Shown: positions 1-7,877, counted from the first letter of the stretch. The stretch: DNA of 64,000 bases from JACDAN01 sp963847235 (GCA_963847235.1 CAWJYU010000009.1:186001-250000), one strand, 5' to 3'. A program made the numbers and translations. Notes: generated by a model from the letters alone, not told the origin.

Positions 1-510
1 GTAGACGGCTTTGCCGGCGTCGGTGTGCCGGAGGATGAGGTCGAGGATCGCGTGGAGGTAGGCCTGCTGGCGCGTCAGGACGACGCCCTCACGGGCGAGA
101 TCGATCGCAGGCTCGAACAGGGTCGCCCACGGAACCCGGCCGTAGGCTCGGTGCGCGGTCTCGAGTCCCGCGACGACGCCGGGAGTCGCGACGGACGAGG
201 CGCCGATGCCGAAGGCCTGCGTGCTCGAGTCGTCGTAGTCGACGTCGATCGTCTCCATCTCGCTGATCGGCTCCGTCTCGAGACCGGCTCCAGGGACGGC
301 GACGAAGAAGTCGAGGAGGCGCGAACGGCCTTCGCGGGCGCGATGGACGAGGAGGAAGCCGCCGCCACCCGGGCCCGTGAGCGGGCTCTCCGCGACCCAC
401 GACACGAAGGCGGCAGCGAGACAAGCATCGACGGCGTTGCCGCCGTCGGAGAGCACGTGCGCTCCCGCCTCCGCGGTCAGCGGATGCCCCGCTGCGATCG
501 CGCCTTTCAC
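1..510 (-). CDS. ggt: Gamma-glutamyltransferase, N-terminal part (cut by window edge)
   Basis: The reverse-strand reading from a GTG at 510 gives about 170 residues opening MKGAIAAGHPLTAEAGAHVL, followed by SDGGNAVDAC and a glycine-rich TGPGGGGFLLVH stretch. These are hallmarks of the large-subunit start of the gamma-glutamyltransferase / cephalosporin acylase Ntn-hydrolase family, which moves or hydrolyses the gamma-glutamyl group of glutathione-like substrates. The autocatalytic Thr and the small subunit lie beyond base 1, so activity cannot be judged. No signal peptide is seen at this start; secreted homologues usually have one, so this may be a cytosolic paralogue. The start lies 10 bases after the ftsZ stop, consistent with co-transcription. 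Longer candidate readings in this stretch are shadows. Confidence 0.85.
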   Translation of the reverse strand, partial: MKGAIAAGHPLTAEAGAHVLSDGGNAVDACLAAAFVSWVAESPLTGPGGGGFLLVHRAREGRSRLLDFFVAVPGAGLETEPISEMETIDVDYDDSSTQAFGIGASSVATPGVVAGLETAHRAYGRVPWATLFEPAIDLAREGVVLTRQQAYLHAILDLILRHTDAGKAVY

Positions 511-520
511 GGCGCGGCGA

Positions 521-1876
521 TCAGCTCTGGAGGAACGAGGGCGGCTCGAGTGGGTCGTCCGGCTGCGACCGTGACGCTTCCGACCTCGGAACGTACGGAC
601 GGGATCCGCCTCGCTGGCCCACGCCGGTGACGACCACGGTCACCCAGACCTGGCCCTCCAAGCGCTCGTCGACGGTCGCGCCGAAGATGATGTTCGTCTC
701 GTCCGTCGACGCGGCCCTGATCACCTCGGCCGCCTCGTTGACCTCGTACAGCGAGAGGTCGTTGCCGCCGGCGATCGAGAGCAGGATTCCGCGCGCGCTG
801 ACCAGCTCGGTGTCGACGAGCGGCGAGCGAAGCGCGCGCTCGGCGGCTTCGACCGCACGGTTCTCGCCGGTCGCGAAGCCGATTCCCATCAGCGCCGTGC
901 CCGCGCCCTGCATGATCGTGCGGACGTCGGCGAAGTCGACGTTGATCAGGCCGGGCTCGGTGATCAGGTCACAGATCCCCTGCACGCCCTGCCGGAGCAC
1001 GTCGTCGGCGATCTTGAAGGCGTCGAGCATCGAGGTGTTCTTGTCGAGGACCTCGAGGAGCCGCTCGTTCGGGATGACGACGACAGTGTCGCAGGCTTCG
1101 CGAAGCGCGTGGACGCCGGCCTCCGCCTGCGATCGACGCTTGGTGCCCTCGAAGCGGAACGGCATCGTCACGATGCCGACGGTCAGCGCGCCGACTTCTC
1201 GTGCGATCCGGGCGACGACCGGGGCTGCGCCCGAGCCGGTGCCGCCCCCTTCGCCGGCTGTGACGAAGACCATGTCCGCGCCGCGGAGCGTCCGCTTGAC
1301 CTGGTCGTGGGCCTCTTCGGCGGCGCGGCGGCCGATGTCCGGCTCCGCGCCCGAGCCAAGGCCGCCCGTGAGCTCGCGTCCGATGTGGATCTTTTGCTCC
1401 GCGTCGCTGAGCGCGAGCTGCTGGAGATCGGTGTTGACGGCGACGAACTCGACCGCGGCGAGGCCTGCGTCGATCATCCGGTTGACCGCGTTCAGCCCGG
1501 CGCCGCCGACTCCGACCACCTTGATGTCCGCGAGGTACGCAGAGTCGGAGCGCGGAGCGCGATGGAGTCGCGGCGGCGGCTCGGGCAGCGGCTCGAGCAG
1601 CCGGGCGATCCCCCGGTCGGGCGACGGTTCGCGAGGCTGCGCCGGCTGCGGGCTGGCAGGGGCGGACGGCGCCGCCTCGTCGCGCGGCGCTGTTGGCTCG
1701 TCGTGCCCCGGCTCGGGAGCGACCTCGAGCTTCGGCGGCGGGTGCTCGACCGTCTCCTCGAGCGGCTCGCCCGGGACGGACCGACCCTCCTTCTCGGCCT
1801 GTTTCTGCGCGGCTTCCGTTGCCCGAAAGAGCTCGGCTAGCGGGCCCTCACGCATGCTTGCGCGCTTTCGCGCCAT
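521..1876 (-). CDS. ftsZ: Cell division GTPase FtsZ with long N-terminal extension
   Basis: 451 residues. The tubulin-like GTPase core starts near residue 117 (DIKVVGVGGAGLNAVNRM). The signature GGGTGSG is at 210-216, and the T7 region NVDFADVRTIMQGAG is present. The C-terminus DDPLEPPSFLQS resembles the conserved peptide that contacts FtsA/ZipA/SepF-type partners. Residues 1-116 are unusual: a short charged helix (LFRATEAAQKQAEKE), then a Pro/Glu-rich, probably disordered stretch; most bacterial FtsZ proteins start within 5-15 residues of the core. The ATG is supported by AAGGAGGTG six bases upstream and overlaps the 3' end of the parA-like gene by 29 bases. It polymerises into the division ring. 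The location outside a dcw cluster leaves open that this is a second ftsZ. Confidence 0.95.
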   Translation of the reverse strand: MARKRASMREGPLAELFRATEAAQKQAEKEGRSVPGEPLEETVEHPPPKLEVAPEPGHDEPTAPRDEAAPSAPASPQPAQPREPSPDRGIARLLEPLPEPPPRLHRAPRSDSAYLADIKVVGVGGAGLNAVNRMIDAGLAAVEFVAVNTDLQQLALSDAEQKIHIGRELTGGLGSGAEPDIGRRAAEEAHDQVKRTLRGADMVFVTAGEGGGTGSGAAPVVARIAREVGALTVGIVTMPFRFEGTKRRSQAEAGVHALREACDTVVVIPNERLLEVLDKNTSMLDAFKIADDVLRQGVQGICDLITEPGLINVDFADVRTIMQGAGTALMGIGFATGENRAVEAAERALRSPLVDTELVSARGILLSIAGGNDLSLYEVNEAAEVIRAASTDETNIIFGATVDERLEGQVWVTVVVTGVGQRGGSRPYVPRSEASRSQPDDPLEPPSFLQS

Positions 1877-2735
1877 TGAGCACCTCCTTCGCGAACTCCC
1901 GGTACGCGGCTGCAGCCGGGCCGGTCGGGTCGTACTTGAGCACCGAGCTTCCCTTCACCGGCGCCTCGGCGTAGCGCACCGTCTTCTTGATCCGCGTCTT
2001 GTAGACGAGCTCGCCGAAGTTCTCCTGCAGGATCTCGATCGCCTCGCGCGCATGGAGCGTCCGGCCGTCGTACATCGTCGGGAGGATTCCCTGGATCCCG
2101 ACCTCGGGATTCAGGTTCTCCCGGATCATCGACAGCGTGTTCTCGAGCTGCACGAGACCGCGCAGCGAGAGGTACTCGCACTGGACGGGGACGATCACTC
2201 CGCTCGAGGCGACGAGTGCGTTGATCGTCAGCAGCCCGAGCGACGGGGGCGTGTCGACCAGAACGAAGTCGTACCGCTCCCTGATCGGGTTCAGCGCCTT
2301 CTCGAGCACGCGCTCGCGCCCGATCATGCTCGACAGGGCAAGTTCCGCGCCGGCGAGGTCGATCGACGATACGGCAAGGTCGACCTCCGCCTCCTGGATC
2401 ACCTGGTCGAGCGGCAGCCGGTGCACCAGCACGTCGAACATCGACTGCTCGATCTGATCGGGGTTGAACCCCTGGCTCATCGTCAGGTTGCCCTGCGGGT
2501 CCATGTCGACGACGAGGACCCTGTGGCCTTCCTCCGCGAGCGCGACGGCGAGGTTCAGCGTCGAGGTCGTCTTGGCGACGCCGCCCTTCTGGTTCGCGAA
2601 GGCGATGACCACTGCCTCACGCGAGACGTCAGGAGTCGGGGGAACCTCCGGCACGGAGGGTCCCTCGGCCTCCTCCGGAACGCCGTCGGCTGGATCGCCC
2701 GTCGGCGGGCGGGAAAAGAGGCCGGCTAGGCGCAT
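1848..2735 (-). CDS. parA: ParA/Soj/MinD-type ATPase
   Basis: 295 residues. After about 40 Pro/Glu-rich residues comes the deviant Walker A motif FANQKGGVAKTT (KGGVAKTT at 50-57), then VLVVDMDPQGNLT and the Walker B-like VLVDTPPSLG. This is the ParA family, whose dimers bind DNA non-specifically and position chromosomes or other cargo by ATP-driven gradients. No parB, gidB or parS-like site lies nearby; the next gene downstream is ftsZ, overlapping by 29 bases. A role in ring or cargo positioning is therefore as plausible as chromosome segregation (inference). The start has no strong ribosome-binding site. A shorter GTG start just before SREAVVIAFANQ is possible. Confidence 0.88.
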   Translation of the reverse strand: MRLAGLFSRPPTGDPADGVPEEAEGPSVPEVPPTPDVSREAVVIAFANQKGGVAKTTSTLNLAVALAEEGHRVLVVDMDPQGNLTMSQGFNPDQIEQSMFDVLVHRLPLDQVIQEAEVDLAVSSIDLAGAELALSSMIGRERVLEKALNPIRERYDFVLVDTPPSLGLLTINALVASSGVIVPVQCEYLSLRGLVQLENTLSMIRENLNPEVGIQGILPTMYDGRTLHAREAIEILQENFGELVYKTRIKKTVRYAEAPVKGSSVLKYDPTGPAAAAYREFAKEVLNGAKARKHA

Positions 2736-2828
2736 ACGCAGCCTGTCGTTCGGCCCGGGACCGGACTGTCCTGCACGGTCTCAGTGTGCCGGAAAAGCCG
2801 GACTGCGCCACGTCGGGGATTGTGTTTT

Positions 2829-3059
2829 TCAGCTACGAGCCGCCAGAAGCATCCCCTCCTCTTGCTCGGCGTCCAGCGCCTGCCGGCATTCGTCGAGCGC
2901 CTCGACGGCTCCATGCGGCTCGGGCTCCGCACGCAGCCAGGTCTCGGCCTCCCGAAGGAGCCCACGCAGCTCGTCCAGCAGCTCGCCGGCGGGGGCGGCG
3001 TTCCGGTCGAGAGCCTCGATCCTGTCGAGTCGGTGGAGAACTGCGCGTGCCTCGTCCAT
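2829..3059 (-). CDS. Small helical protein of unknown function
   Basis: 76 residues beginning MDEARAVLHRLDRIEALDRN. It is acidic and almost entirely predicted helical, with regularly spaced leucines (LLDELRGLLREAETWL), suggesting a coiled coil or helical hairpin. No transmembrane segment, signal peptide or catalytic motif is visible. It sits between the parA/ftsZ genes and a large unknown gene, all on the same strand. The ATG at 3059 was chosen because the upstream in-frame residues are arginine-rich and look non-coding. Family not recognised. Confidence 0.6.
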   Translation of the reverse strand: MDEARAVLHRLDRIEALDRNAAPAGELLDELRGLLREAETWLRAEPEPHGAVEALDECRQALDAEQEEGMLLAARS

Positions 3060-3108
3060 GGGACGAACGTACCCGGCCGGGGCGCGCGTGTCTGTGTCGC
3101 GTGTGTGC

Positions 3109-4368
3109 CTAGAGTGCGCCGACCGCGAGCGCCGGTTCCGGCGCCACCGTCGGCTTGGGCCGCAGGCCGAGCAGCGTCTCGTCGAGCGTCCGCAGGAGCT
3201 CCGCTCGAGCGCCATGCTCGAGGACGGCGACGAGCGCCGACCGAACCAGGTCCGAGGTCGCCGCCGCCGCGTCGCCCGCCGCCAGCAGCCGGAGCCGGTC
3301 GAGGATCGCCGAGCGCTCACGCGGCGTCTCGCCGAGTACGGCGGCCGCACGGAGCGACGCGGCAAACAGTCCTTCGCCGCCGCCGAGCAGCGAGGTCAGC
3401 GACCCCCGCAACTGCTCGGATGCGAACGGATCGGTCTGAAAGAGCGCGAGCTCCCACCGGTCGAGCGCATCTCCGAGATCGCGGTCGTCGTCCGCCGCCG
3501 AGAGCCGATCGCGGAGCCGGCGAGCCCGTTCAGCCCGCACCGAGTCCAGCCGGACCCCCTCACCGGGTGGCCCGGTCGCAGCGATCGGAAGCACTGGACG
3601 GATCCCGTACGGCCGCCAGTCGAGCCGCTCGAAGAGCACGGGGCCTGCCGCAATCGCGCCGGCGGTCGCCAACCGCAGGGCCGTGATCGAGTCAGCGAAC
3701 TCACCGGGCGCGTCGGGAACGCCGTCCGACACCGAGGACTCGCCGAGCTCTGCCTCCAGCTCGAGGACGCAGAGCCGGTCCGGCTCGCGCTCGAATCCCT
3801 CCGGGAGCAAACCACCGGCCTGCGGCCAGTGCGCCGCAAGCTCCCCCGTAGCCACATGGCGGACGCGCAGCCCTCCGCCGAGGTCGACGACCCCTCCGAC
3901 CGACACGCCCACGAGCGGCGCGATCGCCCCGTACGCTCGCCGAGAACCGAAGATCGAGGCCTCGAACGACGCATACACGCGGGAGAACACGTCGTCGTCC
4001 CAGTCGAAGCCGCCGCAGGCCTCGGCCGTTTCGGCCAGGAGCGGCAGGAGGACGGTGCGGGTCAGCGCCTCGCGGGAGCTCGGCCGGCCGCTCGAGTGTG
4101 CGCGCGCGAAGATGGCCGCCGCCGGCTCCCGCTCCAGCTCCGCGAGCGCCGGCTGCGCGTCCGCGAGCGCGGCGAACCGTCCGGCGCGCGCGTCGAGAAA
4201 CGGCTTCACGAGCGGCCGGTACTCGTAGAGCGTCGGACTCCCGGGCGCCTGGTGCTCCTCGAACGAGAACGGGACGTCGCCGCCTTCCCCGAGCTCTCGG
4301 CTCACGGCCGCAAACGCGCCGAGGCAGAACGCGCGCAGCGCCTGGTGCAGATTCGGCGACCGGATCAC
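3109..4368 (-). CDS. Conserved-looking protein of unknown function
   Basis: 419 residues, starting MIRSPNLHQALRAFCLGAF. The codon pattern is typical of real genes here and no frameshift is apparent. The N-terminal half is mixed alpha/beta with a glycine-rich GVSVGGVVDLGGGLRVR strand region near the middle. The C-terminal 170 residues are almost all helix, alanine and leucine rich. No membrane segment or nucleotide-binding motif is seen. Its start is about 45 bases after the end of the Nei-like glycosylase gene on the same strand, so co-transcription is possible. The helical C-terminus superficially resembles HEPN-like bundles, but no clear RX4-6H motif is present, so no function is assigned. 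Confidence 0.72.
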   Translation of the reverse strand: MIRSPNLHQALRAFCLGAFAAVSRELGEGGDVPFSFEEHQAPGSPTLYEYRPLVKPFLDARAGRFAALADAQPALAELEREPAAAIFARAHSSGRPSSREALTRTVLLPLLAETAEACGGFDWDDDVFSRVYASFEASIFGSRRAYGAIAPLVGVSVGGVVDLGGGLRVRHVATGELAAHWPQAGGLLPEGFEREPDRLCVLELEAELGESSVSDGVPDAPGEFADSITALRLATAGAIAAGPVLFERLDWRPYGIRPVLPIAATGPPGEGVRLDSVRAERARRLRDRLSAADDDRDLGDALDRWELALFQTDPFASEQLRGSLTSLLGGGEGLFAASLRAAAVLGETPRERSAILDRLRLLAAGDAAAATSDLVRSALVAVLEHGARAELLRTLDETLLGLRPKPTVAPEPALAVGAL

Positions 4369-4412
4369 CCGTTCCGCTTACGCGCCCGGTCGTCGCTCTC
4401 CTCTCCGCACGA

Positions 4413-5144
4413 TCAGGACTGACAGCTCGGACACCAGTACGCGGTCCGGTTCGCGTCGCCCTGACCGCGCGACTCGATCGCCCTCCGGCACCGCGGGCAC
4501 GGGCGGCCGGCGTGACGGTAGATCGCACGCTCCTCACGGCCGGAGTCGACGGAGGCACGCATGAGCCGCGCGGCCTCCTCGAGCACCCGACGCAGCTCCG
4601 CGTCCGTCGTCTCGCCCACGGGACGCCACGGCGAGATCCGCGCCCGCCACAAGGACTCCGCCTTCCACACGTTCCCGATTCCGGAAACGAGGCGCTGGTC
4701 GAGCAGGGCGTCGCCGAGCTCCCGACGGGCGTGGCCACGGAGGTTCGCGACCATCCGGTCGATCTCCGGGGGGCGGGCAAGGATGTCCGGCCCGAGCCTG
4801 CGAACCGCGCGCTTGTTCAGCTCGAGCACGGGGCCTCCCCACAGGACTGCCTCGCGTCCAGTCCCTCGCAGCACGAGCCACGGCCGGCCGCGTGTGGCGG
4901 AACCGCGATCGCGAACCGTCCACCTGCCGGACATCCGCAGGTGGCTCCGCAGCACGAGCCCGCCCTCGAAGCTCAACAGCAGGTTCTTGCCGATCGCCTC
5001 CACCCCCTCGAGCCGCCGACCGTCGAGCTGCTCGGCCACGCCTGTGGCGGCGGCGCGCGGGTTCGGGCTCTCCACCTCCACGGTCTCCCCGACGAGCACC
5101 TGGAGGCGCCGCGCTGCGCGGTGGAGGGAGTCACCCTCGGGCAT
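4413..5144 (-). CDS. nei: DNA glycosylase/AP lyase of the Fpg/Nei family
   Basis: 243 residues. It begins MPEGDSLHRAA, which places the catalytic Pro2 and Glu3 of the family; GKNLLLSF carries the conserved Lys (K53). The helix-two-turn-helix region includes LVSGIGNVWKAESLWRARI. The C-terminus holds a zinc finger with CPRC near residue 216 and WCPSC near 238. These enzymes excise oxidised bases and nick the abasic site. The MPEGDS start and overall length fit Nei (endonuclease VIII)-like actinobacterial members better than MutM. The start codon overlaps that of the divergent membrane-protein gene, so the two promoters must overlap. Confidence 0.9.
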   Translation of the reverse strand: MPEGDSLHRAARRLQVLVGETVEVESPNPRAAATGVAEQLDGRRLEGVEAIGKNLLLSFEGGLVLRSHLRMSGRWTVRDRGSATRGRPWLVLRGTGREAVLWGGPVLELNKRAVRRLGPDILARPPEIDRMVANLRGHARRELGDALLDQRLVSGIGNVWKAESLWRARISPWRPVGETTDAELRRVLEEAARLMRASVDSGREERAIYRHAGRPCPRCRRAIESRGQGDANRTAYWCPSCQS

Positions 5145-5593
5145 GCTTGGGATTGTGGACGAGCGAGGCCTTCATCCAGCGGCCGCGGGCGCCCTGGCCG
5201 CCAGTGTCTGGGGAGTGCTGGAGCCGATCGACCGCCGCCTCATGCGCTCCGACTACTCCGACGTGCTCCTGCTCGGGCAAGGCGTTCACGCGCGGCCGGC
5301 TGGCCTGGCCGCTCGGCTTTGCGATCCATGCTGCGAACGGCGCGCTGTTCGGCCTGGCGTTCGATCGACTGCGGCGCCAGCTCCCATACCGCAACGAAGG
5401 CGTCGCGATCGGGATGGCGCTCGCAGAGCACGTCGCGCTCTACCCGTTCTCCTACTTCGTCGACCGCTACCACCCGGCGCGCGGGGAGGCCGGGATCCCG
5501 CCGCTCTTCACCAACGCGCGCGCCTTCGCTCAGGCGACCGTGCGACACGCTCTCTTCGGTGTGCTGCTCGGCCGCCTCGCACGCCCGCGCTGA
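5143..5593 (+). CDS. Small membrane-associated protein of unknown function, frameshifted
   Basis: Two overlapping reading frames join into one protein of about 150 residues. The first (from ATG 5143 or GTG 5155) reads VDERGLHPAAAGALAASVWG, up to SDVLLLG. After about base 5280 the second frame continues KAFTRGRLAWPLGFAIHAAN, then GALFGLAFDRLRRQL, AEHVALYPFSYFVDRYHP and a final ATVRHALFGVLLGRLARPR. Adding one G in the GGG at 5277-5279 restores LLLGGKAF. Several hydrophobic stretches suggest membrane association. No family recognised. It is divergent from nei with the two starts abutting. The break is most likely sequence error, but a true mutation cannot be excluded. Confidence 0.55.
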
Positions 5594-5618
5594 GAGGTGG
5601 CGCTCTGCTCCTCACACT

Positions 5619-6125
5619 TTGAGATCATGTGGTCAACGAGGAGGCATTACGGCCGAGAATGACGTCACGAGCAGCCTCGACGAGGCGGGACTCGGCTATG
5701 AACTGCTGCCGCACGCGCGGACCGAGACTGCGGCAGCCGAGGCGGAGGCCCTTGGTGTCGAGCCGGACGAAGTGGCGAAGACGCTCGTCATCTCCACCCC
5801 CGCCGGCTACGTCCGGGCGGTCCTGCCGGCCTCCGAGCGCATCGATCTGCGCAAAGTGCGTGAGCACGTCGAGGGTGGAAAGCGCATCCACCTCGCCACC
5901 GAGGAGGATCTCGGGCGCGACTACCCGGACTTCGAGCTGGGCGCCGTCCCGCCGTTCGGGGGCACCCGCGACCGCGTCCTTCTCGACTCGAGGCTCGCGA
6001 GGCGCGAAACGGTCGTGCTCGAGGCCGGCTCGCACGAGCAGTCGGTGCGGGTGCGGACCGCCGACCTGCTCGAGATCACCAGGGCGGACGTCGTCGATCT
6101 CACGCAGGAACCGTACAAAGGCTAG
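5619..6125 (+). CDS. YbaK/EbsC-type aminoacyl-tRNA deacylase (start uncertain)
   Basis: The protein reads SSLDEAGLGYELLPHARTET, then VAKTLVISTPAGYVRAVLPA and GGTRDRVLLDSRLARRETVV, the core pattern of the YbaK / ProX trans-editing domain that hydrolyses mischarged Cys- or Ala-tRNA. The conserved Lys in VAKTL is the expected catalytic residue. Length is about 160 residues, normal for stand-alone members. The start is a problem: a good GAGGAGG lies at 5638-5644, but no ATG, GTG or TTG is in frame after it. The only standard in-frame candidate is TTG at 5619 upstream. An ATT at 5646 or a small indel near 5650-5670 are alternatives. The ACT-domain gene follows after 13 bases. Confidence 0.75.
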   Translation: MRSCGQRGGITAENDVTSSLDEAGLGYELLPHARTETAAAEAEALGVEPDEVAKTLVISTPAGYVRAVLPASERIDLRKVREHVEGGKRIHLATEEDLGRDYPDFELGAVPPFGGTRDRVLLDSRLARRETVVLEAGSHEQSVRVRTADLLEITRADVVDLTQEPYKG

Positions 6126-6138
6126 AAAGGAGCAGGAG

Positions 6139-6510
6139 ATGGCGAAGGATTTGACGATCGAGCTCGAGGACCGGCCGGGCGTCCTGGCGGAGCTGGGCGA
6201 GGCGCTCGGCGGCGCCGGCGTCAACATCGAGGGCTTCTGCGGCTACACCAGCGAGGGGAAGGGGATCCTCCACCTTCTCGTCGACGACGCCGCGGCCGCT
6301 CGTGGCGCGCTCGAAGCCGCGGGGATGGACGTGCAGTCCGAGCGAGAGGTCCTGGTCGTCGACATCGAAGACCGGCCTGGCGCGCTGGGTGTGATCGCCC
6401 GTCGAATCTCCAACGGCGGCGTCAACCTCGATCTGGCCTATCTCGCGACCAACACGAGGCTCGTGCTCGGCGCCGTGGACCTGGAGGCAGTGCGCGACGC
6501 CGTCGGCTGA
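6139..6510 (+). CDS. Tandem ACT-domain protein
   Basis: 123 residues made of two ACT domains: the first starts KDLTIELEDRPGVLAELGEA, the second EVLVVDIEDRPGALGVIARR. The DRPG(V/A)L motif is the classic amino-acid-binding turn. Two-ACT proteins without a catalytic partner act as small-molecule sensors or enzyme regulators. The ATG at 6139 is preceded by AGGAGCAGGAG. The gene lies 13 bases after the YbaK-like gene and is probably co-transcribed with it. The ligand cannot be deduced; absence of a neighbouring amino-acid biosynthetic gene leaves the target open. Confidence 0.85.
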   Translation: MAKDLTIELEDRPGVLAELGEALGGAGVNIEGFCGYTSEGKGILHLLVDDAAAARGALEAAGMDVQSEREVLVVDIEDRPGALGVIARRISNGGVNLDLAYLATNTRLVLGAVDLEAVRDAVG

Positions 6511-6576
6511 CTACGAGCCAAAAGAGACGCACGAGACAATCTTCCCCGAGGAGCCCAAGAAACGTGCGTCGATAAA

Positions 6577-6604
6577 GGGCCGGGCGGCGAGCCGAACGCC
6601 TAGG
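6577..6604 (+). repeat. 28-base direct repeat, copy 1
   Basis: This GC-rich 28-base block (starting GGGCCGGGCGGCGAGCCGAA) recurs at 7071-7098 with two differences. Both copies lie in non-coding DNA next to a 39-codon micro-gene. It may be part of a dispersed intergenic repeat or a duplicated regulatory site. Confidence 0.6.
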
Positions 6605-6689
6605 ACGCTTCCCACGACCCCCGGCCCGCAGCGCCGCTGGGTCAAAGGCTGAACGGCCCGCCTGGACGGTTTTTGAGGACGGGCAGCTA

Positions 6690-6809
6690 CTAGTAGCCGC
6701 CGCCGACGCCGCCGCTTCCGCCGCCGGAGGAGACGACGAGGACGACGCTGAGAACAACCAGGGCAACTAACCCTGCGCCGATCCAGAACGTCTTGCGCGA
6801 AAGTGTCAC
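6690..6809 (-). CDS. 39-residue single-pass membrane micro-protein
   Basis: Reverse-strand GTG at 6809 opens a 39-codon frame: MTLSRKTFWIGAGLVALVVL followed by SVVLVVSSGGGSGGVGGGY, ending in two consecutive TAG codons. It is preceded by AAGGAGGTG, an excellent ribosome-binding site, at six bases. The basic N-terminus, about 20 hydrophobic residues and glycine-rich tail suggest a tail-anchored or N-in single-span membrane peptide. A seven-codon frame (GTG AAA AAG GAG GTG AGA ACG) overlaps the start and ends at it, which could couple translation. Too short for normal gene callers. No family recognised. Confidence 0.65.
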   Translation of the reverse strand: MTLSRKTFWIGAGLVALVVLSVVLVVSSGGGSGGVGGGY

Positions 6810-6937
6810 GTTCTCACCTCCTTTTTCACTTAGCAATACGGTGGTGAAAGCGGGCACGGTTGTAAGCGTTGCCTAAGGATGAGGTTGCGTTTTCCTTTAC
6901 CGCCGGTCCGCGATCCGAACGCCCGAGCGCTTAGCGT

Positions 6938-7057
6938 TCAGCCCGTCAGGTACCACCACATGAATGCGCCGACGGCGACCGCTGCAATGGCTTGGCCGAG
7001 AGCCACGAGAAACCAGTAGCGCGGCGACTTCAGGTCATCTGGAAGCTCGTCGCTCAT
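6938..7057 (-). CDS. 39-residue membrane micro-protein
   Basis: Reading MSDELPDDLKSPRYWFLVAL then GQAIAAVAVGAFMWWYLTG, this is an acidic head followed by one hydrophobic span ending in aromatic residues. A longer GTG start at 7129 is possible but would run through the 28-base repeat, so the ATG at 7057 is preferred. No clear ribosome-binding site precedes it, which lowers confidence. It lies on the same strand as another 39-residue membrane micro-gene about 130 bases downstream. No family recognised. Confidence 0.5.
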   Translation of the reverse strand: MSDELPDDLKSPRYWFLVALGQAIAAVAVGAFMWWYLTG

Positions 7058-7070
7058 GGAGGGAAGCTTA

Positions 7071-7098
7071 GGGCCGGGTGGCGAGCCGAACGCCCAGG
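7071..7098 (+). repeat. 28-base direct repeat, copy 2
   Basis: This is the second copy of the block at 6577-6604, matching at 26 of 28 positions. It lies just upstream of the 6938-7057 micro-gene, where it could be a regulatory site. Confidence 0.6.
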
Positions 7099-7256
7099 TC
7101 GGCGGATCGGCAGCGAGCCGTCCGTGCACTGGAGCCGAAAATGGTAGGTCATCCGCTCCTCCGTTCTTGGGACCGGACGGCCACGCCGAGCTTATGCGCC
7201 CCGATGGCTAGTGCCGGCTAGAGCGCCCGCGCCACATGCAACGACCGATGTGCCTC

Positions 7257-7286
7257 TTGACACATGACGTCGGCGCGTGGGATTCT
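7257..7286 (+). promoter_or_regulatory. Candidate housekeeping promoter
   Basis: A perfect TTGACA at 7257-7262 is followed 18 bases later by GATTCT preceded by TGG (extended -10 pattern). It lies just upstream of the secreted-protein gene at 7315. The -10 match is weak, so this is a candidate only. Confidence 0.45.
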
Positions 7287-7314
7287 CGTGCCTCTGCGGC
7301 ACGAGGAGGTGCAC

Positions 7315-7800
7315 GTGAAGAGGATTCTGACGCTCCCGCTCCTAGCCCTGGTCGCGCTTGCCTTAGCCTTCCCGGCCGTGGCGGGCAAGCCGGTTAAGTC
7401 CGTGGTCGATCTCGGAACTCCCGCGAACGAGGCGCAGCTGGCGGCGTTCCTCACGGAGGCCTGCGGCGCGCCGATCCGGGTCGACGCCACCGGCAAGGTG
7501 ATCATCATCGTCCTCGACAAGCCCAAAGCGCGTGGCAACCTCGAGATCAATGCGTACGAGTTTCACGCGCTCGTCACGAACCTCGCGACTGGAGCGACGA
7601 CGACGATCGTTGACGCTGGGCCTGATCTCTTCAGGATCGATCCGACGACCGGCCATCTGCTGCTGGCGATCACCGGCCGCTCGACCACCGGCTCCGGCGT
7701 CATCGGTCGATTCGTGATTGACCTCGATACCGGTGAGGTCGTGGCCGTCTCAGGGCTCGAGGTCGGCTTCCCCGACGCCATCTGCGACGCCCTCACCTAG
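7315..7800 (+). CDS. Secreted protein of unknown function
   Basis: 161 residues from GTG 7315, preceded by GAGGAGG at a suitable distance. The N-terminus VKRILTLPLLALVALALAFP AVA|GKP is a typical Sec signal peptide with an AxA cleavage site near residue 23. The mature part is predicted beta-rich (VIIIVLDKP, FVIDLDTGEVVAVSG) and has two cysteines that could form a disulfide. No catalytic motif is visible. It is monocistronic, ending about 80 bases before the convergent end of lhr. Confidence 0.75.
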   Translation: MKRILTLPLLALVALALAFPAVAGKPVKSVVDLGTPANEAQLAAFLTEACGAPIRVDATGKVIIIVLDKPKARGNLEINAYEFHALVTNLATGATTTIVDAGPDLFRIDPTTGHLLLAITGRSTTGSGVIGRFVIDLDTGEVVAVSGLEVGFPDAICDALT

Positions 7801-7877
7801 AGCGGACACGGACGAGTAGGCGAGCGCGCGAATCGCGCGCTCGCCTGCATCGGGATAGGAGAAGTCCGCGAGCTCGG

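Noticed and set aside
3109..4368. HEPN-like RNase assignment for the unknown 419-residue protein
   Set aside because: The helical tail is suggestive, but no RX4-6H motif is present in the right place.
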